Of a DNA stretch of 64,000 bases, positions 8,690 to 15,907 are shown one piece after another. This DNA comes from Clostridium sp. UBA4548 (GTDB lineage: Bacteria > Bacillota > Clostridia > Clostridiales > Clostridiaceae). Each line of letters starts with the position of its first letter. The first letter of the stretch is position 1. Under the pieces are notes generated by a model, which was not told the origin of the DNA, did not search any database, and saw only the letters and a program-made list of their open reading frames with translations. The stretch covers positions 69,829 through 133,828 of the forward strand of contig NZ_DGLI01000002.1 of NCBI RefSeq assembly GCF_002387895.1. The letters run 5' to 3'. The position numbers and the translations under genes are program-made.

Positions 8690-10132
8690 CTACATATTCT
8701 TTCTTATCTCATTATAAACTTCTTCAAGGGTTACCTTATTCTTCTTAGCAAGTTCCTTACAGCAATCATACTCACCCTTAAACTTTATAACCTGACCATT
8801 AAGGATTCCTCTCTTCACCGTAGCTTCACCATACTTGGTGCTAACTTTTATGAAATCTCTCTTTAGCATCACCTTTTGCACTTCATATTTTCTTATTCCA
8901 AAGGTGGTGGTTTCACGAAGTAAAACTTCTTCTACTTCTCCTTGAAGCTTATGAGGTGTAAGCACCGTAAGCTTTTGAGCTGGTCTTCCCTTTTTCATGA
9001 TTATTGGAGTTAGGTAAACATCCTTAGCACCTAGTCTAAACAGTTTTTCAAAGATGTAATCATAAAATTCACTGTTCATATCATCAATATTACACTCAGT
9101 TATGATTTCTCTTTCTTCTTCATAATCTGAAGAACTTGAAGTTTCTTCATAATGTCCAAGGTAAACTCTAAGCACATTAGGTATTTCTGTATCTCGATTT
9201 CCAACCCCGTAGGCTACCTTATCTATGATAAAATCTATATCCTTTACAAACTTATCTACAACTACCTTTAAAATTGCCGCTCCTGTAGGAGTCGTAGTTT
9301 CAAAAGGTACAGCTCCCTTTGTCACTGGCACTCCCTTTAAAATTTCTGAAGTTGCTGGAGCTGGAACTGGCATAAGTCCGTGGGCACACTTTACAAAGCC
9401 ACCTCCAACCTCTATTGGAGAACCTAAAATTCTATCAACCTTTAGATAATCAAGACAAATAGCACCTCCAACAATATCGACTATTGAATCTGTAGCTCCT
9501 ACCTCATGGAAATGTACTTCATAAATTGGTTTCCCATGAACCTTTGCTTCAGCTTCTGCCACCTGTTTAAAAATATCTATACTTAGCCTTTTTACATTTT
9601 CCTTTAGCTCACTTTTATTAATAAGCTCTTCAATGACATATAGGTTTCTGTGTTCATGATGATGAGAATGGCTTCCTTCATTGCTATGACTGTGATCATG
9701 TGTATGCGTCTCACCTTCATGGATATGTTCATAGTCATGGTTATGCTTATTCAGGTGGTGATTATGTTCTCCATGACAGTGGTTCTTCTCATCCTTGTGA
9801 CTCTCCTTATTCTTCTCATGAATATGATCATTACTATGATGCTGATGTAAATGTGCAACTTCCTTATGATTATATTCCTCATGAGATGCATCTTGATTTC
9901 CATGACTATGATGTTCATGGTCTTGTGATTGATTAAGGAGAATAACATCAACCTTAGTTCCTGTTATTCCTTTTCTTGCATCCTTTTTAATTTTTATTTC
10001 ATATTCATGACTTAGACCAAGCTTCTTAAGTTCTTCAATTAAATAATTGCTATCCACCCCTAAATCAATCATAGCCCCTAGATGCATATCTCCACTAATC
10101 CCCGAAAAAGTATCGTAATATAAAACCTTCAT
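8690..10132 (-). CDS. larC: Nickel insertion protein LarC with His-rich linker
   Basis: A 480-residue LarC (formerly DUF111), the CTP-dependent cyclometallase that puts nickel into the pincer cofactor (NPN) of lactate racemase and related LarA enzymes. The N-terminus LYYDTFSGISGDM and the segments EVGGGFVKCAHG and PFETTTPTGAA are typical. Residues about 75-165 form a His-rich insertion with dozens of His, likely nickel storage or delivery. The gene is a single open frame; the programmed frameshift of Lactobacillus larC1/larC2 is not needed here. No larA, larB or larE is present in the window, so the client enzyme is elsewhere. It lies 20 bp after the cytidylyltransferase gene. Confidence 0.92.
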   Translation of the reverse strand: MKVLYYDTFSGISGDMHLGAMIDLGVDSNYLIEELKKLGLSHEYEIKIKKDARKGITGTKVDVILLNQSQDHEHHSHGNQDASHEEYNHKEVAHLHQHHSNDHIHEKNKESHKDEKNHCHGEHNHHLNKHNHDYEHIHEGETHTHDHSHSNEGSHSHHHEHRNLYVIEELINKSELKENVKRLSIDIFKQVAEAEAKVHGKPIYEVHFHEVGATDSIVDIVGGAICLDYLKVDRILGSPIEVGGGFVKCAHGLMPVPAPATSEILKGVPVTKGAVPFETTTPTGAAILKVVVDKFVKDIDFIIDKVAYGVGNRDTEIPNVLRVYLGHYEETSSSSDYEEEREIITECNIDDMNSEFYDYIFEKLFRLGAKDVYLTPIIMKKGRPAQKLTVLTPHKLQGEVEEVLLRETTTFGIRKYEVQKVMLKRDFIKVSTKYGEATVKRGILNGQVIKFKGEYDCCKELAKKNKVTLEEVYNEIRKNM

Positions 10133-10152
10133 TGTACTTCCTACCTTTCACC

Positions 10153-10854
10153 CTATAAGTTCCTCATTTTTATTAATGCTTCTAATATTGCTAAATCCTC
10201 TTTAGTAGTTATCTTTAAATTTAGTTTATCCCCTTGCACTAAATATACCTGCCCACTTAAACGAAATACTAACTGACAATCATCAGTAGCATCCTCCACA
10301 TTATTCTTCACTGCAAAGTCATGAGCCTGTGAAATAACCTGAAACTTAAAACTTTGAGGTGTTTGTGCCATAAAAAGTTCTTTTCTCACTGGTACTTCTG
10401 TAATTACATTTCCATCCTTACTTCGCACAATAGTATCTGTAGCAGCAATCACTGTGTTTACTGCACCAAACTCCTTTGCCTTAGCTATGTTATCTGTAAT
10501 AATTCTATGAGATACTAAAGGCCTAGCCCCATCATGTATAAGCACAATATCTTCGCCCTGTACCTCGCTACTTATTGCCTTTAACCCATTACGAACGGAT
10601 TCCTGCCTTGTAGGGCCTCCTTCTGCTATCCACATAACTTTTTTCAGCTCATACTTTTCTATTAATTTCTTAATATTATCCTTCCATTCCTTTAAGCAAA
10701 CAACTGCTATAGCCTGGATATCCTCATGGGTTTCAAAGCTTTCTAAAGTATGTATAATTATAGGTTTATCATTAACTTCTGTAAATTGCTTAGGCTCACT
10801 TGTAGCCCCCATTCTTGTTCCTTTTCCACCTGCTAAAACAATAGCTATATTCAT
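10153..10854 (-). CDS. IspD/TarI-family cytidylyltransferase
   Basis: A 233-residue nucleotidyltransferase with the CTP-binding signature VLAGGKGTRMG, Lys in EPKQF, HDGARPLV and a C-terminal ITTKEDL. The family joins IspD (methylerythritol phosphate pathway) and TarI (ribitol-5-phosphate cytidylyltransferase for teichoic acids). PKQF, the D-T-I-V-R-S-K-D segment and VPVRKELFMAQTPQSF look slightly closer to TarI, and the polysaccharide setting fits, but I cannot decide between them. It is the first gene of a two-gene unit with larC; GGAGG precedes the ATG at 10854. Confidence 0.85.
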   Translation of the reverse strand: MNIAIVLAGGKGTRMGATSEPKQFTEVNDKPIIIHTLESFETHEDIQAIAVVCLKEWKDNIKKLIEKYELKKVMWIAEGGPTRQESVRNGLKAISSEVQGEDIVLIHDGARPLVSHRIITDNIAKAKEFGAVNTVIAATDTIVRSKDGNVITEVPVRKELFMAQTPQSFKFQVISQAHDFAVKNNVEDATDDCQLVFRLSGQVYLVQGDKLNLKITTKEDLAILEALIKMRNL

Positions 10855-10966
10855 GTTAGTCCTCCAATTATTGTTTGTTTTAATACTATTTCTGCAACTT
10901 TAGTTATAATTCCTTCTATTTTAATATAGTCTTTCTAATATTTACTTTTTTTTATTCATATGGAAA

Positions 10967-10991
10967 AGAGCCATACACACCGTATGGCTCT
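10967..10991 (-). terminator. Terminator after the manC 3' part
   Basis: A perfect 10-bp stem (AGAGCCATAC with GTATGGCTCT) and 5-nt loop, followed on the minus strand by TTT. It begins 15 bp after the stop of the mannose-1-phosphate guanylyltransferase 3' part. Confidence 0.7.
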
Positions 10992-11005
10992 AAAAACTAT
11001 AAGTT

Positions 11006-11530
11006 TTACAAAAACTCCTCTAACCCCTTCTGGTCCTTCAATACATTAAGAAGGTGTTTAATTTCTTGGTCTTTTGACTTATCCATCACAAGAATAACAT
11101 CCCCAGCGTCAACAACAACCAAATCTTTTACTCCAAATCCAATAATAAGCTTTTTATCACCAAATACAGAACAATTTTCACTTCCTTCTAGATACACATT
11201 ACCGGAAATGTCATTTCCCCTGTAATTTGATAAAAATCTTGAAAGTGCAGCAAAAGTTCCTATATCATCCCATGTAAATTCACATTTTATCACATAGGCT
11301 TTTCTGGTTTTCTGCATAATACCGAAATCAACAGATATGCCATCGATTATTTCATACTGTTCCTTGATAACTTCATTTTCACATTCTTCACCAATGTGCA
11401 TATAAATCTCACTAATAGATTTATGCATCTTTGGTAAATATCTTTGCATTTCTCTTAAGAACACATCTGCTCTCCAAACCAAAATACTATCCACCTTCAT
11501 AATATAAAATCCACTACTTATTACTTGCAA
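11006..11530 (-). CDS. manC: Mannose-1-phosphate guanylyltransferase, 3' part (interrupted)
   Basis: The C-terminal part of a GDP-mannose pyrophosphorylase, separated from its 5' part (14905-15591) by a 3.5-kb element. Native sequence runs from the codons W-R-A-D at 11476-11465 to the stop and gives 152 residues after that motif; it contains VDFGIMQKT, FTWDDIGTFAAL and the G-N-V-Y-L sheet region expected downstream of the motif. The first 18 codons of the frame (from a TTG at 11530) come from the element and are not ManC-like. Alone it lacks the GTP-binding N-terminus and should be inactive. Excision of the element would restore a 355-codon gene in frame. Confidence 0.85.
   Translation of the reverse strand: MQVISSGFYIMKVDSILVWRADVFLREMQRYLPKMHKSISEIYMHIGEECENEVIKEQYEIIDGISVDFGIMQKTRKAYVIKCEFTWDDIGTFAALSRFLSNYRGNDISGNVYLEGSENCSVFGDKKLIIGFGVKDLVVVDAGDVILVMDKSKDQEIKHLLNVLKDQKGLEEFL
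11464..11476. repeat. Attachment-site core, left copy
   Basis: CATCTGCTCTCCA, one of two identical direct copies flanking the element. On the element side, AAAATACTATC (11481-11491) is the inverted counterpart of GATAGCATTTT at 14960-14970, giving a dyad in the predicted excised circle. Confidence 0.8.
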
Positions 11531-11571
11531 AGTTGAATATATATAAATAAACCAATTATTCTGGAGGATTT

Positions 11572-11751
11572 ATGCCTAATCAATACACTAAAATCCAACT
11601 CCAGTTAGAAATTGAGAAACCAAAGGATATAGAACCTTTACAAAAGGAATTTACTAAGGCATACTTTTCAATGATTAAGAATTGCCTACCTAAAAACAAG
11701 GCCATTATTGATGAACTAATAAATAAAATTTATAAAGAGTTTGGAGATTAG
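11572..11751 (+). CDS. Small 59-residue protein upstream of recombinase
   Basis: A 59-codon gene with a strong ribosome site (GGAGG six bases before ATG 11572). The product begins MPNQYTKIQLQL, is mildly charged and looks mostly helical in its second half (ELINKIYKEFG). It ends 13 bp before the recombinase ATG, so the two are surely cotranscribed. I do not recognise a family. Large serine integrases need a small recombination directionality factor to excise, and such factors are often encoded next to the integrase; this is the only candidate in the element, which is an inference from position. Confidence 0.7.
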   Translation: MPNQYTKIQLQLEIEKPKDIEPLQKEFTKAYFSMIKNCLPKNKAIIDELINKIYKEFGD

Positions 11752-11764
11752 AAAGAGGGATTTT

Positions 11765-13378
11765 ATGAAGGCAGCTATTTATGCAAGAAAGTCTAAACTC
11801 ACTGAAAAAGGAGATTCCATTGAAAATCAAATAAAACTTTGCAAAGATTATCTTTCCCATATGCCTATAGAAGAAATTTTTATTTATAAAGATGAAGGTT
11901 TTTCTGGCAAAAATACAGATAGACCTGGATTCACCCAAATGATAGAAGATGCAAAAAAACAAAAATTTAATATACTTGTATGCTATAAGCTAGACAGAAT
12001 TAGCAGAAATGTAGCAGACTTTTCTGCTCTAACTAAAGATCTTGAAACCCTTGGCATATCATTCATTTCAGTTAATGAACAATTCGACACCTCCTCTGCC
12101 ATGGGTCGGGCCATGATGTATATCGCTAGTGTGTTTTCTCAATTAGAAAGAGAAACCATTTCATCCAGGGTAAGAGATAATATGTATGCTTTAGCTGAAG
12201 CAGGCAAATGGCTTGGAGGCACTCCCCCTACTGGCTACAAAACTGAAAGACTAAAGCTAAAGGATACCACTGGCAAGGATAGATCCTTCTGTATTTTAGT
12301 CCCAATACCAGAGGAATTGGAGTTAGTAAAACTTATATATGAGAAATACTTGGAAGTTAAGAGTATGAGTAAGGTGGAAAAGTATCTGATATGCAATGAT
12401 ATTAAAACAAAAAATAATAAAAATTGGTCACTGGCTTCCATAAACTCAGTTCTTACAGCTCCTGTTTATGTAAAAGCTGATAGCAAGGTTATACAATACC
12501 TAAAATCTATAGGAATAAAGGTCAACGGTAAGCCTAATGGTAATCATGGTATATTAACCTATAAAAAACGCAAAGGAAAAAGTGGATCTAATAGAGTGAA
12601 AGATACCTGCCAATGGATAGCCTCTGTATCCTTTCATGAAGGTATAATACCAGCTGATAAGTGGATAAAGGTTCAAGAAATTATAACTTTGAATAAAGAT
12701 AAAGCTCCAGCATTGGGTTCAAGTGGAGAAGCCCTTCTCAGCGGGATTATTAAGTGTAGTAATTGTGGTAGTCCAATGAGAGTAGCCTATGGTAAGCAAT
12801 ATGCTACTAGTGGAAGAAAAAAATACTATTACATGTGTACTTTAAAATGTAAATCAAGGAAAATCAAATGTGCAAACAGTAACATTAACGGTACAGATTT
12901 AGATGCATTAATCCTTGAAGAATTAAAAAAATTAACCTTAGATAAAAGTACTCTAATAGAGGAATTAAAAAAGTATAAACACGAACTAGAAACTGCTACA
13001 GAAAATCTAGTGGTAAAAAAGCTTAACATTTCAATTAGTAAAAATGAAGAAATGGTAGATAACTTATTGAATAACTTAAGCTTAACAAAAGATATAGAAA
13101 CAGCAACTATACTTTTGAATAAAATTAGCCACTTGAAAACCGAAAATAAAGCTCTAAGAAATAAAATTAATAAGCTTGAATCTCAAAGCATACCTGAAAA
13201 AAATTCCCTAAATAATTTAGAAGAAATAGAAAATACTTTTATAGATTTATTTATATTCTCCTCTTCTGCCTCTGTTTCCGAAAAAAGAAAACTACTATCC
13301 TCTATAATCCATACAGTCTATGCAAATGGGGACACAGGCAAAATCTTAATAAAATTTAAAGGAGTAGAACCAGAATAA
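11765..13378 (+). CDS. Large serine site-specific recombinase
   Basis: A 537-residue large serine integrase/recombinase. Domains in order: N-terminal resolvase domain with catalytic Ser in IYARKSK (residue 10), the G-F-S-G-K-N-T-D-R-P-G-F segment, LDRISRN and SQLERETISSRVRD; recombinase domain with GTPPTGYK; zinc ribbon with CSNC and later C-T-L-K-C and a final Cys; then a long Leu/Lys/Glu coiled coil (about 400-480), which controls synapsis in this family. I chose ATG 11765, with GAGGG upstream, over a TTG at 11741. It is the presumed enzyme for integration and excision at the 13-bp cores around it. Confidence 0.93.
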   Translation: MKAAIYARKSKLTEKGDSIENQIKLCKDYLSHMPIEEIFIYKDEGFSGKNTDRPGFTQMIEDAKKQKFNILVCYKLDRISRNVADFSALTKDLETLGISFISVNEQFDTSSAMGRAMMYIASVFSQLERETISSRVRDNMYALAEAGKWLGGTPPTGYKTERLKLKDTTGKDRSFCILVPIPEELELVKLIYEKYLEVKSMSKVEKYLICNDIKTKNNKNWSLASINSVLTAPVYVKADSKVIQYLKSIGIKVNGKPNGNHGILTYKKRKGKSGSNRVKDTCQWIASVSFHEGIIPADKWIKVQEIITLNKDKAPALGSSGEALLSGIIKCSNCGSPMRVAYGKQYATSGRKKYYYMCTLKCKSRKIKCANSNINGTDLDALILEELKKLTLDKSTLIEELKKYKHELETATENLVVKKLNISISKNEEMVDNLLNNLSLTKDIETATILLNKISHLKTENKALRNKINKLESQSIPEKNSLNNLEEIENTFIDLFIFSSSASVSEKRKLLSSIIHTVYANGDTGKILIKFKGVEPE

Positions 13379-13393
13379 GGCTCTACTCCCTTT
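13361..13393. terminator. Bidirectional terminator at recombinase 3' end
   Basis: GGAGTAGAACC (13361-13371) pairs with GGCTCTACTCC (13379-13389) with one mismatch; a short T run follows on the plus strand and AAATT-rich DNA on the other. It overlaps the recombinase stop and separates it from the convergent polymerase-like gene. Confidence 0.6.
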
Positions 13394-13414
13394 ATAAATC
13401 TTCTTATTTATCAG

Positions 13415-14719
13415 TTATTCTCTAATAGCAAATTCCTTAGGCTCTGGCAATGTAAGCATTACCCAGAAAAGGAAGGATAAAATTTGAACTTCAAATATAT
13501 TGTAAAACATACCTAAAAATCCTAATATTAAACATGCTAATACTTTTAATTTGTTTTGTCTATGATTGATAATTATGGAAAACAAAAATAAAATATAAAC
13601 TAAAGTACCTACGATCCCAGTTTCAACTAGCACTTTAATATACTCATTATCTGCATAAAAACCTTCTATGATTCCATATTTTCCATACTGCTCAGGGGTA
13701 ATAATTAAACTTGCTGCATCTCCATAAGTTCCGAATCCTGTACCTAATATTGGATTTTCTTTAAATATTGCTATTCCCTTTGTCACTGAAAATATCCTAC
13801 CATCAGTTTTGCTCTTTGAAATTATTTCTGGAGTTGATAGTTCAGTAAATCTATTTACTGCAGAGCTTTTCGTCTTAGTATTTACTTGTGTATTAATCTT
13901 TTTGTTTATATTTGCAGCAAACTTAGGATAGTGTACACTGAGTGTATTTACTATAAATACAACAGCTATGGCCATTACAATACTTATAGCAAAGTTTCTT
14001 GCCACAAGCTTTTTGTCAACAATAAATACACATATTAAAACAAAACCCCCTAGGGCTATCATACTGCTCCTAGATGCGGTTAATGCAATAGTAGCAAGAG
14101 TCATCACGTAGAAAGCTTTATTTACTTTTAAGGACAAGACCCCCTGCAGGTAAAAAATTATCATAATTGAAAATAGCAAATATGCTCCAAAGGTGTTTGG
14201 ATTGTTGAACATTCCATAAACTCTAAGGTAATTGTCTGCATAAATAATTGATTTAATCCAAGCTGATGGGAATAACAGAGTCTTACTTGTAATCTTTTCT
14301 ATAAAAGATAGAGAAGAAAGTATAATAGCATTATAAATAATCACTTTTGAAAAAATCCTGTAAAATTTATTATCTAATCTAGTATGCCTAAGCATGAAGT
14401 AAACTATATAGTAAATAAATATACTTCTTGTCTCTATTATATAAGACTTTATTCCTACATTATTTATAAATATTGTACTTATAAATGCTAATATTAAAAA
14501 TCCTGCATAGAAAATATCAGTTAAGTTCAGCTTTATTCTAAATCTACTTTTAACCATGTATAAAGCAAAAGTAATCAAAATCATAATATCTGGTATTACT
14601 TTTACCTTTGGGCTTGTAAAAGTAGAAATTACTTCTCTGTAAGGAATAAATACCACCAAAAAAACTAATAAAAAGCTAAGTAATTTTTCATATATTAAAG
14701 ATATATTCTTAAGACTCAC
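13415..14719 (-). CDS. O-antigen ligase/polymerase-like membrane protein (element cargo)
   Basis: A 434-residue polytopic membrane protein with about ten or more hydrophobic segments and a large extracellular loop (about residues 265-340) ending in the Wzy_C/ligase signature G-T-G-F-G-T-Y-G with nearby NEYIKVLVETGIVG. Such proteins polymerise or ligate undecaprenyl-linked glycans; polymerase and ligase cannot be told apart by sequence here. The start is a GTG at 14719 with AAGGAG upstream. It lies inside the element, convergent to the recombinase, and has its own sigma-K-like promoter, so it looks like expressed cargo rather than passive DNA. Confidence 0.82.
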   Translation of the reverse strand: MSLKNISLIYEKLLSFLLVFLVVFIPYREVISTFTSPKVKVIPDIMILITFALYMVKSRFRIKLNLTDIFYAGFLILAFISTIFINNVGIKSYIIETRSIFIYYIVYFMLRHTRLDNKFYRIFSKVIIYNAIILSSLSFIEKITSKTLLFPSAWIKSIIYADNYLRVYGMFNNPNTFGAYLLFSIMIIFYLQGVLSLKVNKAFYVMTLATIALTASRSSMIALGGFVLICVFIVDKKLVARNFAISIVMAIAVVFIVNTLSVHYPKFAANINKKINTQVNTKTKSSAVNRFTELSTPEIISKSKTDGRIFSVTKGIAIFKENPILGTGFGTYGDAASLIITPEQYGKYGIIEGFYADNEYIKVLVETGIVGTLVYILFLFSIIINHRQNKLKVLACLILGFLGMFYNIFEVQILSFLFWVMLTLPEPKEFAIRE

Positions 14720-14742
14720 AAAAACAACTCCTTATCTCTAAC

Positions 14743-14769
14743 TAATTTATGACCTTTTCAAATTGTTGT
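14743..14769 (-). promoter_or_regulatory. Sigma-K-like promoter of the cargo gene
   Basis: Minus strand AC (14769-14768), 16 nt, then CATAAATTA (14751-14743), matching AC-N16/17-CATANNNTA. The AAGGAG ribosome site and GTG start follow within 24 nt. Pattern match only. Confidence 0.42.
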
Positions 14770-14904
14770 AAGTTATGTACATTTTATACTATAATTAATC
14801 CTAATTCTATACCCATTATTTAAGTATACCTCTAAATTACTTACTTATCCAGTAAGTTTTTGGCAAAAACCCTATGAATTTATAAACATATCGGGATATA
14901 TCTA

Positions 14905-15591
14905 CTAATTTATCACTACCATCTTGGCACCAATTAGATTAAAATATAAATTATTTTTAGATAGCATTTTTATAAGGAGTCCATCTGCTCTCCATATGAA
15001 CATACCAGAATTCCAAAGGTAGGTACCCTTTAAAAGAAAATCCTTAGCTACTTCCACATTAGGCTTCTCAGTAAACCTAGCTACCTTAAAAGTAGAAATA
15101 GGACCTCCTATAGGATCCCCCATCTCAATATATCCATAACCTGTTTCAGGTCTATTAGGGGCAATTCCTATAGTCACTAGTCCTCTTCTCTTCTCTGCTA
15201 GTTCTATAGCATGGTGCAGCGTATCTAAGAATTGTTTTTCACCCTCAATATAGTGATCTGAAGGTAGCACTACCATCACCGCATCCTTGTCCTTCTTTAA
15301 AAGCTTCACTGCTGAAAGCCCTATACAAGTTGCAGTTTCCTTATTGCTTGGTTCAACAAAGACGTTATCTTTATTTATCTCTGGAAGTTCTTCATGTATC
15401 TTATCTACATACTCTTGATTGGTTACAACAAAGATATTCTCTTTATTAATTAACGGTTTTATGCGATCAACTGTGTTTCTTAAGAAGCTTTTGCTATTAT
15501 ATGCCTTTAAAAATTGCTTGGGATTATTAGCTCTTGATAAGGGATATAGCCTTGTTCCTTTCCCTCCAGCCAGTATTACTGCATACAACAA
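14905..15591 (-). CDS. manC: Mannose-1-phosphate guanylyltransferase, 5' part (interrupted)
   Basis: N-terminal part of ManC, which makes GDP-mannose from GTP and mannose-1-phosphate. It shows the nucleotide-binding start YAVILAGGKGTRLYPLSR, Lys in NPKQF, LPSDHYI, the E-T-G-Y-G-Y-I segment, FTEKP and WNSGMFIWRAD. After W-R-A-D (ending at 14983) the frame runs into element DNA and stops about 26 codons later (14905). Likely starts are TTG codons at 15591 or 15588, after AGGTGAT; no ATG is suitably placed. The native part is 203 codons from 15591. The truncated product lacks the rest of the catalytic and dimer regions and is probably inactive. Confidence 0.85.
   Translation of the reverse strand: MLYAVILAGGKGTRLYPLSRANNPKQFLKAYNSKSFLRNTVDRIKPLINKENIFVVTNQEYVDKIHEELPEINKDNVFVEPSNKETATCIGLSAVKLLKKDKDAVMVVLPSDHYIEGEKQFLDTLHHAIELAEKRRGLVTIGIAPNRPETGYGYIEMGDPIGGPISTFKVARFTEKPNVEVAKDFLLKGTYLWNSGMFIWRADGLLIKMLSKNNLYFNLIGAKMVVIN
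14982..14994. repeat. Attachment-site core, right copy
   Basis: CATCTGCTCTCCA, identical to 11464-11476 and in the same orientation. It encodes part of the conserved W-R-A-D of ManC on the minus strand. Start-to-start distance between the copies is 3,518 bp. Confidence 0.8.
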
Positions 15592-15620
15592 AACTATCAC
15601 CTTTAATCATTGCTTAATCC

Positions 15621-15648
15621 TATATTATGATAATTACACAAATATGGT
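15621..15648 (-). promoter_or_regulatory. Sigma-K-like promoter of manC
   Basis: Minus strand AC (15648-15647), 17 nt, then CATAATATA (15629-15621), an exact match to AC-N16/17-CATANNNTA. It ends about 30 nt before the TTG start, as does the similar promoter of the CotS operon. It suggests mother-cell expression of manC late in sporulation. Confidence 0.45.
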
Positions 15649-15846
15649 GAAGATAATTTAATATTTTTCTTTCGATAATTACTATTAATATCTATTTTAC
15701 CTAAATCATTGAATAGGTGCTAAACTTAGAAACTATTGTAACTTTATGAGGAAATATTAAATGCAAAGCCTTTACTTTCCAAGGTTGGCATGAAGTAAAT
15801 GTTGATATTTAACGAAGTATTTGTTTTTTTTTATATTAATCTGTTG

Positions 15847-15852
15847 TATAAT
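15847..15852 (+). promoter_or_regulatory. Likely -10 of the capsule kinase operon
   Basis: TATAAT lies 55 bp before the AUG at 15908. A good -35 is not evident; TTGTTT at 15821-15826 is 20 nt away. AGGAGG precedes the start codon. The 15601-15907 gap otherwise holds only this and the divergent manC promoter. Confidence 0.4.
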
Positions 15853-15907
15853 TGATGTTGTATTTATAAATTCACATACCTACTATTAAAACTTAGGAGG
15901 ATAAATA

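Larger units (their letters stand above)
11464..14981. mobile_element. 3,518-bp serine-recombinase element inside manC
   Basis: The element is bounded by identical 13-bp repeats CATCTGCTCTCCA at 11464-11476 and 14982-14994. Inside are a 59-codon gene and a large serine recombinase (plus strand) and a Wzy/ligase-like gene (minus strand). Bases beyond each repeat differ, so the repeats are the whole shared core. On both sides the core encodes the same in-frame W-R-A-D of ManC, and a single crossover between cores would recreate an uninterrupted manC. No capsid, replication or transposase genes are present, so it is not a phage remnant of the usual sort. Boundaries and unit length are read directly; mobility is inferred. 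Confidence 0.88.

Noticed and set aside
9650..9951. Several Met/His/Asp-rich frames in other phases of larC
   Set aside because: They are mirror readings of the His-rich linker (ATG/CAT repeats) and not separate genes.
11006..11530. Reading the manC 3' part as an independent gene starting at TTG 11530
   Set aside because: Its first 18 codons are element DNA, and the protein lacks the whole nucleotide-binding half.
11006..15600. manC split as a sequencing or assembly error
   Set aside because: A recombinase, matching 13-bp cores, a dyad attP and in-frame rejoining all agree with a real insertion.
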